Positions 1 to 5,758 of a stretch of 8,500 nt of DNA are shown here, piece by piece. The notes beneath the pieces were generated by a model, which searched no databases, was not told the origin of the DNA, and was given only the letters and a program-made list of their open reading frames with translations. Made by a program: the position numbers and the translations under genes. The DNA comes from Chloroflexia bacterium (lineage in GTDB: Bacteria; Chloroflexota; Chloroflexia; Thermomicrobiales; CFX8): NCBI GenBank assembly GCA_013696045.1, contig JACCZH010000142.1, positions 1-8,500 on the forward strand, read 5' to 3'. How positions within the stretch are numbered: position 1 is the stretch's first letter; each line of letters opens with the position of its first letter.

Positions 1-1
1 G

Positions 2-733
2 CAGATGATGGTGGGCGTGTTCGAGCGCGTGTTCGAGATCGGCCCGGTCTTCAGGGCCGAGCCGCACGACACGACGCGCCACCTCAACCAGTACACCTCG
101 CTCGACGCTGAGTTCGGTTTCATTGAAGACCACCACACCGTCATGAGGATGTTGAACCAGACCATCGCCGGGATGCTGGACGCTGTCGGCTCTCAACAAG
201 GCGAAGCCCTGCAACTCCTCGGGACCGAGCTGCCGGACGTTCCAACGTCGATTCCGGTGGTCCATTTCAGCGACGCGCTGGAGATGGTGTCGGAGGCAAC
301 CGGTGAGGATGTCCGCTCCGAACCAGATCTCGCGCCGGCCCACGAGCGCTGGCTGGGCGAGTGGGCGCTCCGCGAACACGGCTCCGACTTCGTCTTCGTC
401 AAGGGCTACCCGATGACCAAACGCCCGTTCTACACCCACCCCGACCCGGCTCGGCCCGCCTACTCCAACAGCTTCGACCTGCTCTTTCGAGGTCTGGAGC
501 TCGTCACCGGAGGCCAGCGCCTGCACCGCTACGCGGATTACCTGTCTGCCCTCGAAAAACTCGGCCAGAGCCCTGAGCCGGTGGAAAGCTACCTGCAAGC
601 CTTCAAGTACGGCATGCCACCCCACGGCGGTTTCGCCATCGGCCTGGAGCGTTTCGTGGCCCAGATCGTAGGAGCGTCGAACGTACGCGAGACGACGTTG
701 TTTCCAAGGGATTTGAGCCGGCTGACGCCTTAG
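2..733 (+). CDS. aspS: Aspartyl-tRNA synthetase, archaeal/eukaryotic-type, C-terminal part (5' partial)
   Basis: Class II aminoacyl-tRNA synthetase that charges tRNA with aspartate in the cytoplasm. The reading frame is open to the left edge (codon CAG at 2-4), so the anticodon-binding domain and motif 1 lie outside the window. Counting from the ATG at 5, motif 2 is visible as FRAE (16-19), followed by the HDTTRHLNQ loop (21-29). The segment SNSFDLLFRGLELVTGGQRLH (roughly 154-174) is the Asp-pocket region typical of AspRS rather than AsnRS. Motif 3 is GGFAIGLERF (208-217) with its conserved arginine. The C-terminus TLFPRDLSRLTP is the usual end of archaeal/eukaryotic-type AspRS, so the 3' end is intact. 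The motif pattern lacks the bacterial-type GAD insertion between motifs 2 and 3. Such enzymes in bacteria may be discriminating or also charge tRNA-Asn, and the residues that decide this are mostly in the missing N-terminus. A hairpin terminator follows 12 bases after the stop. Confidence 0.95.
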   Translation, partial: QMMVGVFERVFEIGPVFRAEPHDTTRHLNQYTSLDAEFGFIEDHHTVMRMLNQTIAGMLDAVGSQQGEALQLLGTELPDVPTSIPVVHFSDALEMVSEATGEDVRSEPDLAPAHERWLGEWALREHGSDFVFVKGYPMTKRPFYTHPDPARPAYSNSFDLLFRGLELVTGGQRLHRYADYLSALEKLGQSPEPVESYLQAFKYGMPPHGGFAIGLERFVAQIVGASNVRETTLFPRDLSRLTP

Positions 734-745
734 AGGCAGGGAACG

Positions 746-784
746 ACGCAACGGTCCGTGTCCTCACGGATCGTTGCGTTTATT
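746..784 (+). terminator. Intrinsic terminator-like hairpin after aspS
   Basis: Arms 746-760 and 765-779 pair over 15 bp, with one G-U wobble, around a TCCT tetraloop. A short T-rich tail (TTTATT, 779-784) follows. It lies 12 bases after the aspS stop and fits Rho-independent termination, although the U-tract is short. Its right arm overlaps the candidate -35 element of the next cassette. Confidence 0.75.
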
Positions 785-801
785 GCGATTACCGATATAA
801 T
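774..801 (+). promoter_or_regulatory. Candidate sigma70-type promoter of the toxin-antitoxin cassette
   Basis: A perfect TATAAT -10 box lies at 796-801. With a 16-base spacer the matching -35 is TTGCGT at 774-779, an imperfect TTGACA. Transcription would start near 808, giving a leader of about 34 bases before the ATG at 842. The leader holds a GGGGAAGG ribosome-binding sequence at 826-833. The -35 hexamer sits in the right arm of the aspS terminator, so one stretch of DNA serves both roles. The -10 is strong evidence; the -35 assignment is weaker. Confidence 0.55.
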
Positions 802-841
802 TGTGCTACGAATGTAAATACCCTCGGGGAAGGCCGGATTA

Positions 842-1306
842 ATGACAAACCGTGCGCTCGATCGGTCGCCAATATGCGCTGGCGATGGGGAACAGCAGGT
901 TTTGAACCAGATCGAGGAACTTCTGGCGAACCAACCAGCTGACATCGCTTTGATCGTGAGTCCGATAGGCGAAGCCATAGAAATACCGGAGGCCCTATAT
1001 CAGATACTCCGACAGGCAGTCCACCACCTGACTCATGATGAGGCGGTTGCGATCGTCCCGGTCGGGAAGGAACTCACCAGCCAGCAGGCGGCCGATCTAC
1101 TGAACGTGTCACGACCGTATCTCATTCAGCTTCTGGACGAAGGAGAAATTCCATATCATCGCGTTGGGACTCATCGTCGCATCGAGTTTGGTGACGTCAT
1201 GACCTACAAGCTGCGTCGCGATCGAGACCGTCGAGAGGGATTGAGCGAACTGACCAGGTTAAGCCAGAAACTGGGACTATACGACACGTCACAGCAGAAT
1301 CAATAA
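842..1306 (+). CDS. Excisionase-family helix-turn-helix antitoxin (partner of PIN toxin)
   Basis: A 154-residue protein predicted to be the DNA-binding antitoxin of a VapBC-like pair. The N-terminal part (about 15-75) is mixed alpha/beta, with a PEALYQILRQAVHHL helix at 49-63. The C-terminal half has a MerR/excisionase-type helix-turn-helix at about 78-122. There LTSQQAADLLNVSRPYLIQLL is the helix-turn-helix and IPYHRVGTHRRIEFGDVMTY is the wing, which matches the HTH_17 pattern. A basic stretch KLRRDRDRR (123-131) and a helical tail ending LSQKLGLYD follow; the tail likely contacts the toxin. The ATG at 842 is chosen because GGGGAAGG lies 8 bases upstream. The toxin gene begins three bases after its stop, implying translational coupling. 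Autorepression of the promoter at 774-801 is expected for this class but is inferred. Family assignment is by motif recognition. Confidence 0.85.
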   Translation: MTNRALDRSPICAGDGEQQVLNQIEELLANQPADIALIVSPIGEAIEIPEALYQILRQAVHHLTHDEAVAIVPVGKELTSQQAADLLNVSRPYLIQLLDEGEIPYHRVGTHRRIEFGDVMTYKLRRDRDRREGLSELTRLSQKLGLYDTSQQNQ

Positions 1307-1309
1307 GCG

Positions 1310-1744
1310 TTGTCGGCGTTTGCGGTCATTCTTGACGCCAATGTTCTCATCCCGGCGGCGCCACGTGACACCTTGTTGCGTGCAGCTGAGCGCGGACTCT
1401 ACCGTCTACACTGGAGTGCGGAGATCCTCGCCGAAGTAGAGCGTAACCTCGTAGAACACGCACTTACGGATGAGGAAGGTTCCCGACGGCTCATCGGTAT
1501 AATGCGGGATGTGTTTCCCGAAGCAACAGTCACGGGATATCAGAAGCTCATGGCCGGTTTGTCGAATGACCCGAAAGATCGCCATGTGCTGGCGGCCGCC
1601 ATTCGTGCACATGCGCAGGTGATCGTCACCGAAAACCTCGCCGATTTCCATGAAGCTGCGCTCGCACCATACGACATCGAGGCTCAGTCAGTAGACCAGT
1701 TTCTAACGCACTTGCTCTCGCTGACTCCGTCGGTGATGACGTAA
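1310..1744 (+). CDS. PIN-domain ribonuclease toxin
   Basis: A 144-residue protein with the PIN nuclease fold, predicted to cleave RNA with Mg2+ or Mn2+ as the toxic half of the cassette. The acidic active-site set is visible: D9 in VILDANVLIPA, E42 in EILAEVERN, D90 in DPKDRHVLAAAIRA, and N109/D112 in the strand-loop VTENLADF. The length is normal for the family and all catalytic positions appear present, so the toxin looks functional. It starts with TTG at 1310, three bases after the antitoxin stop. There is no strong ribosome-binding site of its own and no better start lies downstream, so it is probably translated by coupling to the antitoxin. A small dyad (ATGAC/GTCAT) spans its stop codon. 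Most close relatives have VTFNLKDF at the last motif; here a Glu replaces the Phe. Target RNA cannot be read from sequence. Confidence 0.87.
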   Translation: MSAFAVILDANVLIPAAPRDTLLRAAERGLYRLHWSAEILAEVERNLVEHALTDEEGSRRLIGIMRDVFPEATVTGYQKLMAGLSNDPKDRHVLAAAIRAHAQVIVTENLADFHEAALAPYDIEAQSVDQFLTHLLSLTPSVMT

Positions 1745-1774
1745 GTCATTCACGAGCAAGCGGCCGATCTCAAC

Positions 1775-1799
1775 CATCCTCCGATGTCGGAAATGGATG
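1775..1799. terminator. Small bulged hairpin between convergent genes
   Basis: CATCC (1775-1779) and TCCGA (1780-1784) pair with TCGGA (1787-1791) and GGATG (1795-1799), leaving a 3-base bulge and a 2-base apex. There is no T-tract on either side, so a terminator role for the PIN operon or the opposing LLM gene is only a possibility from position. The rest of the 1745-1874 gap shows nothing recognisable. Confidence 0.25.
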
Positions 1800-1874
1800 T
1801 GCTTGCTGGGCTGAAATCAGTCGCACCGGGATTTGTCCGCCTCGTAAGCTCTCGGATGGCCTGAAGTTGTTTCG

Positions 1875-2825
1875 CTATTTATCCGCCAATCTCTCGACCA
1901 CCGGCGCGAACTCCTCCATGATCTTGTCCGAGACAACGTAGTAAGAGAAGCCGTATTGCTCGCGGCGTTCCCGTATGCTTCCAACAATTTCGTCCAGAGT
2001 GCCCGCAAAGATCGAGGGCATCGCCAGAACATCGTCCACCGTCACGTCCTGCCAGCCGCGCTCGCGGATGGTGATCTCGGCCCAGGCATGGCAGTCGTCT
2101 GTCATCACGACGGTCGGAATCAGGCTCAGCTCGATCTGGTCGAAACGCTCGCCAGCGCCTTCACGTACCCAGCCGATCTTCTGCATAACGGACGATGCCA
2201 GTCGCTCGCAAGGGTCGTCCTCGACGGTGCCGCTGGCGACCGAGGTTGTCAGGAAGCTCACGATGTCGGCTTCGCGTCCGGCGAGCTTTAGCATGCGGGG
2301 TTTACCGCCACCAATCAGGATTGGTGGACGCGGCCGCTGGGAAGGCTTGGGATAGCCTTCGAGGTCAGAGATCGAGTAGTGGTCGCCGTGGAACGTGACC
2401 GGCTCCTCAGCCCAGAGACCTTTCAACACGTGCAGAGCCTCTTCAAGCCGGCTGATCCGCACTCCAGCTCGCTCGTAGCACATACCGGCTTTCTCATACT
2501 CCGACCGCAACCACCCCGCGCCGATACCCGGCTCGAGGCGTCCACCGGAGAGCACATCGAGCGTCGCCAGCTCCTTGGCCAGCATGACCGGGTGTCGGTA
2601 GTCGTTGTCGAGGACGAGCGTCCCCACCCGCAGCGTTTTTGTCACGTTCGCGGCCGTCATCAAGGCCGCGATCGGGGCGAGTTGTTCGCCGAAGAAGTCG
2701 GGCACGAAGTGGTCGCGAATCAGGAATGTCGCGTACCCGAGCTCTTCAACCCTCCGAACGTGCGCGACCCATTCGTCAGGCGGTAAAACAGTTTCGTTGA
2801 TAATTCCAAAGCGGAACGGGCGCAT
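1875..2825 (-). CDS. LLM-class flavin/F420-dependent oxidoreductase (MSMEG_2516-like family)
   Basis: A 316-residue bacterial luciferase-like monooxygenase-fold enzyme (TIM barrel), probably cytoplasmic and using coenzyme F420 or FMN for hydride transfer. Substrate unknown. Visible family features are the N-terminal strand FRFGIINETV (4-13) and RDHF (37-40). The conserved core runs from LDNDYRHPVMLAKELATLD to SGGRLEPGIGAGW (about 72-105). The PPILIGGG strand (167-174) precedes a KPRMLKLAGREADIVSF segment. The C-terminus, with YYVVSD and FAPVVERLADK, resembles the MSMEG_2516 group of probable F420-dependent oxidoreductases (TIGR03621). Assignment to that group is from memory of its pattern, not a search. 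The ATG at 2823-2825 is supported by GAAGGGA (2836-2842 on this strand), ten bases upstream. It is transcribed divergently from alkA and convergently to the PIN operon, so it is probably monocistronic. If truly F420-dependent, the host must make F420, as many Actinobacteria and Chloroflexota do. Confidence 0.85.
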   Translation of the reverse strand: MRPFRFGIINETVLPPDEWVAHVRRVEELGYATFLIRDHFVPDFFGEQLAPIAALMTAANVTKTLRVGTLVLDNDYRHPVMLAKELATLDVLSGGRLEPGIGAGWLRSEYEKAGMCYERAGVRISRLEEALHVLKGLWAEEPVTFHGDHYSISDLEGYPKPSQRPRPPILIGGGKPRMLKLAGREADIVSFLTTSVASGTVEDDPCERLASSVMQKIGWVREGAGERFDQIELSLIPTVVMTDDCHAWAEITIRERGWQDVTVDDVLAMPSIFAGTLDEIVGSIRERREQYGFSYYVVSDKIMEEFAPVVERLADK

Positions 2826-2866
2826 TGTAGTCTTGTCCCTTCGTGATTCTCAAAACCGCCACGGTG

Positions 2867-2917
2867 GTAGGGGCGAGGCGCTGCCTCACCCGGGCGACCG
2901 AACCGGTCGCCCCTGCG
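2867..2917. repeat. Compound palindromic (REP-like) element in divergent intergenic region
   Basis: An outer inverted repeat, GTAGGGGCGA (2867-2876) with TCGCCCCTGC (2907-2916), encloses two smaller hairpins. These are GAGGC/GCCTC (2875-2887) and a perfect 9-bp stem GGGCGACCG/CGGTCGCCC (2892-2900 and 2904-2912, loop AAC). The outer and inner stems share bases, so alternative folds compete. The layout resembles the short G/C-rich dispersed palindromes common between genes in Chloroflexota and other GC-rich bacteria. Only one copy is in this window, so repeat status is inferred. It lies between the starts of two divergent genes, not between convergent ends, so it is not a simple terminator. Confidence 0.5.
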
Positions 2918-3050
2918 AACCGCGAACGCGCATGCAAATGCCTGTAACGAGGATAGGAACCAGCAATCACGACCGCTATCCGCTTCTTGCGGTCAAACTC
3001 GATGACGTATCGTTGGTTTGAGAACGGTTGGACGACGGGGAGGACAACGG

Positions 3051-3980
3051 GTGGAGATCTTTTTGCCGGCGCGGGAGCCATTCCGGTTCGACCTGGCGCT
3101 GAAGTATTTGAAGCGATCGCATGACGAGGTGCTGGACGTTGTGCATGGCGACAGGTATCGCCGGGCGATGCAGGGGCCGGATGGGCCGGTACTCGTCGAA
3201 GCGACAGCGGCAGAGGCAGGAGTGACGGCGCGGGTGCTGGCCGGTACGCTGCCGGAGGAGACGCTCGCTTGCCAGATTCAGCGGCAGTTCCAGCTGGATT
3301 ATGACCGCACGCAGCTACCAGCAGATGATCCGTTTGCCGGACCTCTGGTTGAGCAGTTTCAAGGCTTGCCGGTTGTGCAGACGGCGACCCCGTTTGAGGC
3401 GATGGTCTGGGCCATCCTCGGGCAGCAAATCAACATCGCTTTTGCCTACAAGCTCAAGCGGCGTTTCGTCGAGAACTACGGCGAGCAGGTCGATCACGAC
3501 GGACACACCTACTACCTCTTCCCCACCCCTGATCGGATCGTGATGATCGACACCGACGACCTGCGCGAGATCCAGTTCAGCCGCCAGAAGACGCGCTACA
3601 TCGTCGGGATCTCGCAGGCCATCATTGATGGTGAGCTCGATTTTGAAGAGGCAGAGCAGCTTGACGACGAGGATGCCCTGGCGCTGCTCCAGAAGCAGAT
3701 TGGCATTGGACGCTGGACGGCAGAGTATGTCCTGATGCGTGGGCTCGGACGGCGCGACGTGATCCCGGCCGGAGACATGGGGCTGCGTTCGGCGGTGGGC
3801 GTGTTCCAGGGTCTGCCGGGCAACGCAAGCGAGCAGGCCGTCCGTGACCTTGCCGAGAGCTGGCGACCGTACCGCGGCGACATCGCCTTCCGTTGCTGGT
3901 TTGGTTTTCAGCACGGTATGTACAAACGGGGTAAGCAGGCCGCGGTTGTGGAGCAGCCGGCGGATCCGGGCTCCTACTGA
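3051..3980 (+). CDS. alkA: DNA-3-methyladenine glycosylase II (AlkA-type, HhH-GPD superfamily)
   Basis: Base-excision repair glycosylase that removes alkylated purines and other damaged bases. With a GTG start at 3051 the protein has 309 residues. The N-terminal part (to about residue 100) is the AlkA/OGG-like beta domain, including FLPAREPFRFDLALKYL and a GTLPEE motif. The HhH-GPD domain follows: FEAMVWAILGQQINIAFAYKL (about 115-135), then the helix-hairpin-helix QIGIGRWTAEYVLMRGLGR (about 216-234). The catalytic aspartate is D242, in the IPAGDMGLR segment. The GTG is preferred over an in-frame TTG at 3018 because GGGGAGGA (3037-3044) lies six bases before it and conserved sequence begins right after it. 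The alkA 3' end overlaps the opposing VOC gene by seven bases. No Ada or other repair gene is adjacent, and the gene appears to stand alone. Family is confident; substrate range is not readable. Confidence 0.9.
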   Translation: MEIFLPAREPFRFDLALKYLKRSHDEVLDVVHGDRYRRAMQGPDGPVLVEATAAEAGVTARVLAGTLPEETLACQIQRQFQLDYDRTQLPADDPFAGPLVEQFQGLPVVQTATPFEAMVWAILGQQINIAFAYKLKRRFVENYGEQVDHDGHTYYLFPTPDRIVMIDTDDLREIQFSRQKTRYIVGISQAIIDGELDFEEAEQLDDEDALALLQKQIGIGRWTAEYVLMRGLGRRDVIPAGDMGLRSAVGVFQGLPGNASEQAVRDLAESWRPYRGDIAFRCWFGFQHGMYKRGKQAAVVEQPADPGSY

Positions 3981-4396
3981 TCGTCGCCTATCGTTGCGTC
4001 GTAGCACACCCATTCAACAATGTTGCCCTCGGGGTCAGTCACGTAGATCGAGCGCCACTGGGTCCAGGCATGGGTGCTGGTCTTGACGTCGATACCGGTA
4101 TCCGTGAGGCGCGCAAGCTCGGCGGCATAGTCTTCCAGCTCGATCTCGAACGCGATGTGGTCCAGCGGCGGCCGGCGATAGCTCAGGGGAACCTTGTCTC
4201 CGGCGGTGCGGTCGAACAACGCCAGCACCTGGGTGTGGCCGGCAGCTCCCTCGGCAATCGCGAAGAATGCACTGTCCTCGAAGCGGCGCAATAGTCTCAG
4301 ACCAACCACGTCCTCGTAGAACGCCTGCATCGCTACGAGATCGTTGACCTGTAGCGCAATCTCACCCAGCCCTTTGATCGGACTCTTTGATGTCAT
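3974..4396 (-). CDS. VOC-superfamily (glyoxalase/bleomycin-resistance fold) protein
   Basis: A 140-residue protein made of two beta-alpha-beta-beta-beta modules (about 8-62 and 76-133), typical of metal-dependent VOC enzymes such as glyoxalases, dioxygenases and fosfomycin or bleomycin resistance proteins. Module 1 begins GLGEIALQVNDLVAMQAFYEDVVGLRLL, and module 2 contains PPLDHIAFEIE and IYVTDPEGNIVEWVCYD. Candidate metal ligands are E12, H54, H80 and E128. The first ligand is Glu where many VOC proteins have His (GHVAL). The start at 4394-4396 is chosen because GAAAGGTG (4403-4410 on this strand) lies six bases upstream; an in-frame ATG further upstream lacks such a site. It overlaps the end of alkA by seven bases, antiparallel, with no terminator for either. 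Its substrate cannot be assigned: the fold is clear but members catalyse very different reactions. Confidence 0.85.
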   Translation of the reverse strand: MTSKSPIKGLGEIALQVNDLVAMQAFYEDVVGLRLLRRFEDSAFFAIAEGAAGHTQVLALFDRTAGDKVPLSYRRPPLDHIAFEIELEDYAAELARLTDTGIDVKTSTHAWTQWRSIYVTDPEGNIVEWVCYDATIGDDQ

Positions 4397-4521
4397 GCTA
4401 TGCACCTTTCGCCTCACGGCACAAGCTCGCAACGTGCCAGAGCGTTGTCACGCCATGATGCGCCACGCACCGGCGGATGACAATGCGCGAAACGTCGCAT
4501 TCACAGTCGCTAGACAGAGGT

Positions 4522-4554
4522 ATCCCCCGGACGGTGTGCGCCGGTCCGGGGGAT
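4522..4554. other. Strong 11-bp hairpin before tandem Shine-Dalgarno sequences
   Basis: ATCCCCCGGAC (4522-4532) and GTCCGGGGGAT (4544-4554) form a perfect 11-bp stem with an 11-base loop that could add a GG/CC pair. No T-tract follows on either strand. On the + strand it is followed directly by G-runs and AAAGGAGGT (4563-4571), then AGGAGG (4573-4578). It could be a remnant terminator, a transcript-stabilising stem or a leader structure controlling the site downstream; sequence alone does not decide. Confidence 0.55.
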
Positions 4555-4579
4555 GTGGGGGGAAAGGAGGTTAGGAGGA

Positions 4580-4738
4580 GTGACTTCAAACAGCTGCTCG
4601 AAGGTGATCTCTATAATCGCTCGCCGGGTTGTCCGGGGTGAGAAGACTTCCCGGCGTCAATCAAACGCTCTTGTTCACTCATCATTCTGTAACGGCACAC
4701 GCCTCAGGTTATTCCCGGGATTGATACATTCATTCTGA
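4580..4738 (+). CDS. Possible 52-residue basic peptide (doubtful)
   Basis: A GTG at 4580 lies nine bases after a perfect AGGAGG (4565-4570), and a second AGGAGG (4573-4578) almost abuts it. The frame runs 52 codons to a stop at 4736-4738. The peptide is basic and Ser/Arg-rich (ISIIARRVVRGEKTSRRQ near its N-terminal third). It has no motif, signal peptide or membrane segment that I recognise. The only real support is the unusually good ribosome-binding sequence downstream of a hairpin. The composition looks like non-coding DNA read by chance. Treat it as a candidate small ORF. Confidence 0.2.
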   Translation: MTSNSCSKVISIIARRVVRGEKTSRRQSNALVHSSFCNGTRLRLFPGLIHSF

Positions 4739-4818
4739 AATCCAGCAGTGTATCGCAGACAACACCGCAACTGCCGTCCATAACGTATACCTGAACGCAC
4801 GAGAAACGGAGCTGGCTG

Positions 4819-5685
4819 ATGGACATACGCCCCTCATTGAGACTCGCCATCATGAACGATCTGCACGTGGGTAGCGGCGGATCGGTTGGTGGCTTTCAGA
4901 ATCCGTTCCTGACCGGCGACGCGCGCCAGACGGTGGCGGCGACTGTCGCGGCGATCAACCGTCAACAACCGGAGCTGGTGCTCATCCCCGGAGATCTCAC
5001 CTCCAACGCAAGCGAGGCAGAACTTGGCGAAGTGCTTGGGTATCTGAACGAGCTGCACTGCCCGTTCGTCGTTTGCAAAGGGAACCATGATCGCGAATCC
5101 CCGGAAGCGTCGCAACGCTTCGACGCAGCGTTTGGCAAGCGTGCGCAGGCGGGGTTGATCCGTCGTGAAGAGCTGACTCTTCCTGAGGGTGTCGCACTAC
5201 TGGTGCTGGAGTCATCATGGAAGCACGAGGGTCTCAGTCCGCTGGCCACCCTCGACGAAGGTCTGGTGGAGCAGGCTCTCGATGAACTCGACAGTCAACG
5301 TCCCCAGTTGTTACTTGTTTTAACCCATTATCCGCTCAAGTCGCAGGCACAGTATGCGGCCGATCAGGGTCTCAAGTATGGCGGCCACGTCCGTGGCGGT
5401 GATGTGTTGCTGAACGAGTTACAGAAGCGCGCCGGGGCCGTGGTCTGCTTCTGCGGGCACAATCACTACCACCACATCATGGCCGGTGATACCTGGTTGC
5501 AATGTGCCATCGCGGCCATCGTGGAGTTTCCGTCGGAGTATCGTCTGGCCACGATCGGCGGTGATGATGTGACGATCTCCACGCACACCGGGGTCAAAGA
5601 CAGCGTGCGACGGCCGGCCAGTCTGGGATGTCCTCAGGTCGTGGGCCGGCCAGAGGATCGCGAGTTTATCTGGCGACCGGCGTAA
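4819..5685 (+). CDS. Calcineurin-like metallophosphoesterase (class III phosphodiesterase-like)
   Basis: A 288-residue dinuclear-metal phosphoesterase with the full calcineurin-like motif set: D14 and H16 (MNDLHVG), D59 (LIPGDLTS), N89/H90/D91 (KGNHDRE), H170 (LTHYPL), and H214/H216 (CGHNHYHH). The order and spacing match class III cyclic-nucleotide phosphodiesterase-like enzymes (CpdA/Icc and YfcE relatives), so a phosphodiester or phosphomonoester substrate is likely, but cAMP is not proven. There is no signal peptide or membrane segment, so it should be cytoplasmic. The ATG at 4819 has a CGGAG sequence about seven bases upstream; an in-frame ATG at 4852 would cut into the first metal motif region and is unlikely. 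The C-terminal 40 residues (after about 248) extend beyond the core fold with a polar stretch ending REFIWRPA. The gene stands alone and is convergent to the broken aminotransferase. Confidence 0.9.
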   Translation: MDIRPSLRLAIMNDLHVGSGGSVGGFQNPFLTGDARQTVAATVAAINRQQPELVLIPGDLTSNASEAELGEVLGYLNELHCPFVVCKGNHDRESPEASQRFDAAFGKRAQAGLIRREELTLPEGVALLVLESSWKHEGLSPLATLDEGLVEQALDELDSQRPQLLLVLTHYPLKSQAQYAADQGLKYGGHVRGGDVLLNELQKRAGAVVCFCGHNHYHHIMAGDTWLQCAIAAIVEFPSEYRLATIGGDDVTISTHTGVKDSVRRPASLGCPQVVGRPEDREFIWRPA

Positions 5686-5694
5686 GAGGTACTG

Positions 5695-5736
5695 GCAGGC
5701 GCGCGCCCGCCGCAATGAGCAGCGGCGCGAGCCTGC
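5695..5736. terminator. Large imperfect hairpin between convergent units
   Basis: GCAGGC (5695-5700) pairs with GCCTGC (5731-5736). After one G-A mismatch, CGCGCC (5702-5707) pairs with GGCGCG (5724-5729), then a bulge and two more pairs, around a loop near CAATGAGCA. It starts ten bases after the phosphoesterase stop. It lies beyond the 3' end of the aminotransferase remnant on the other strand. There is no T-tract, so it may stop transcription from both sides with help, or only stabilise 3' ends. Confidence 0.5.
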
Positions 5737-5758
5737 GGATTCCAAGATCGATGACGTC

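Larger units (their letters stand above)
4397..4818. other. Non-coding stretch between divergent genes
   Basis: About 420 bases with no conserved gene that I recognise. Contents in order: a weak dyad GCGTTGTCA/TGACAATGC (4443-4451 and 4479-4487); a strong 11-bp hairpin (4522-4554); tandem Shine-Dalgarno sequences (4563-4578) before a GTG that opens a doubtful 52-codon ORF; a 7-bp stem CGCCGGG/CCCGGCG (4622-4628 and 4650-4656); and a 6-bp inverted repeat GATACA/TGTATC (4723-4728 and 4749-4754) upstream of the phosphoesterase gene. A TATAAT at 4612-4617 has no suitable -35. I could not place a convincing promoter for either flanking gene. Confidence 0.5.

Noticed and set aside
1735..1750. Dyad ATGAC/GTCAT across the PIN stop codon
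   Set aside because: Only five to six pairs; expected by chance at this length.
2776..3081. Open frame on the minus strand across the LLM/alkA intergenic region
   Set aside because: It overlaps the LLM start and alkA start, shows no family resemblance, and covers the palindromic element; it looks like a chance frame.
3315..4013. Long minus-strand frame antisense to alkA
   Set aside because: alkA in the opposite strand has clear motifs and a good ribosome-binding site; the antisense frame is a by-product of GC-rich codon use.
4612..4617. TATAAT resembling a -10 box
   Set aside because: No acceptable -35 at 15-19 bases upstream; it lies inside the doubtful small ORF.
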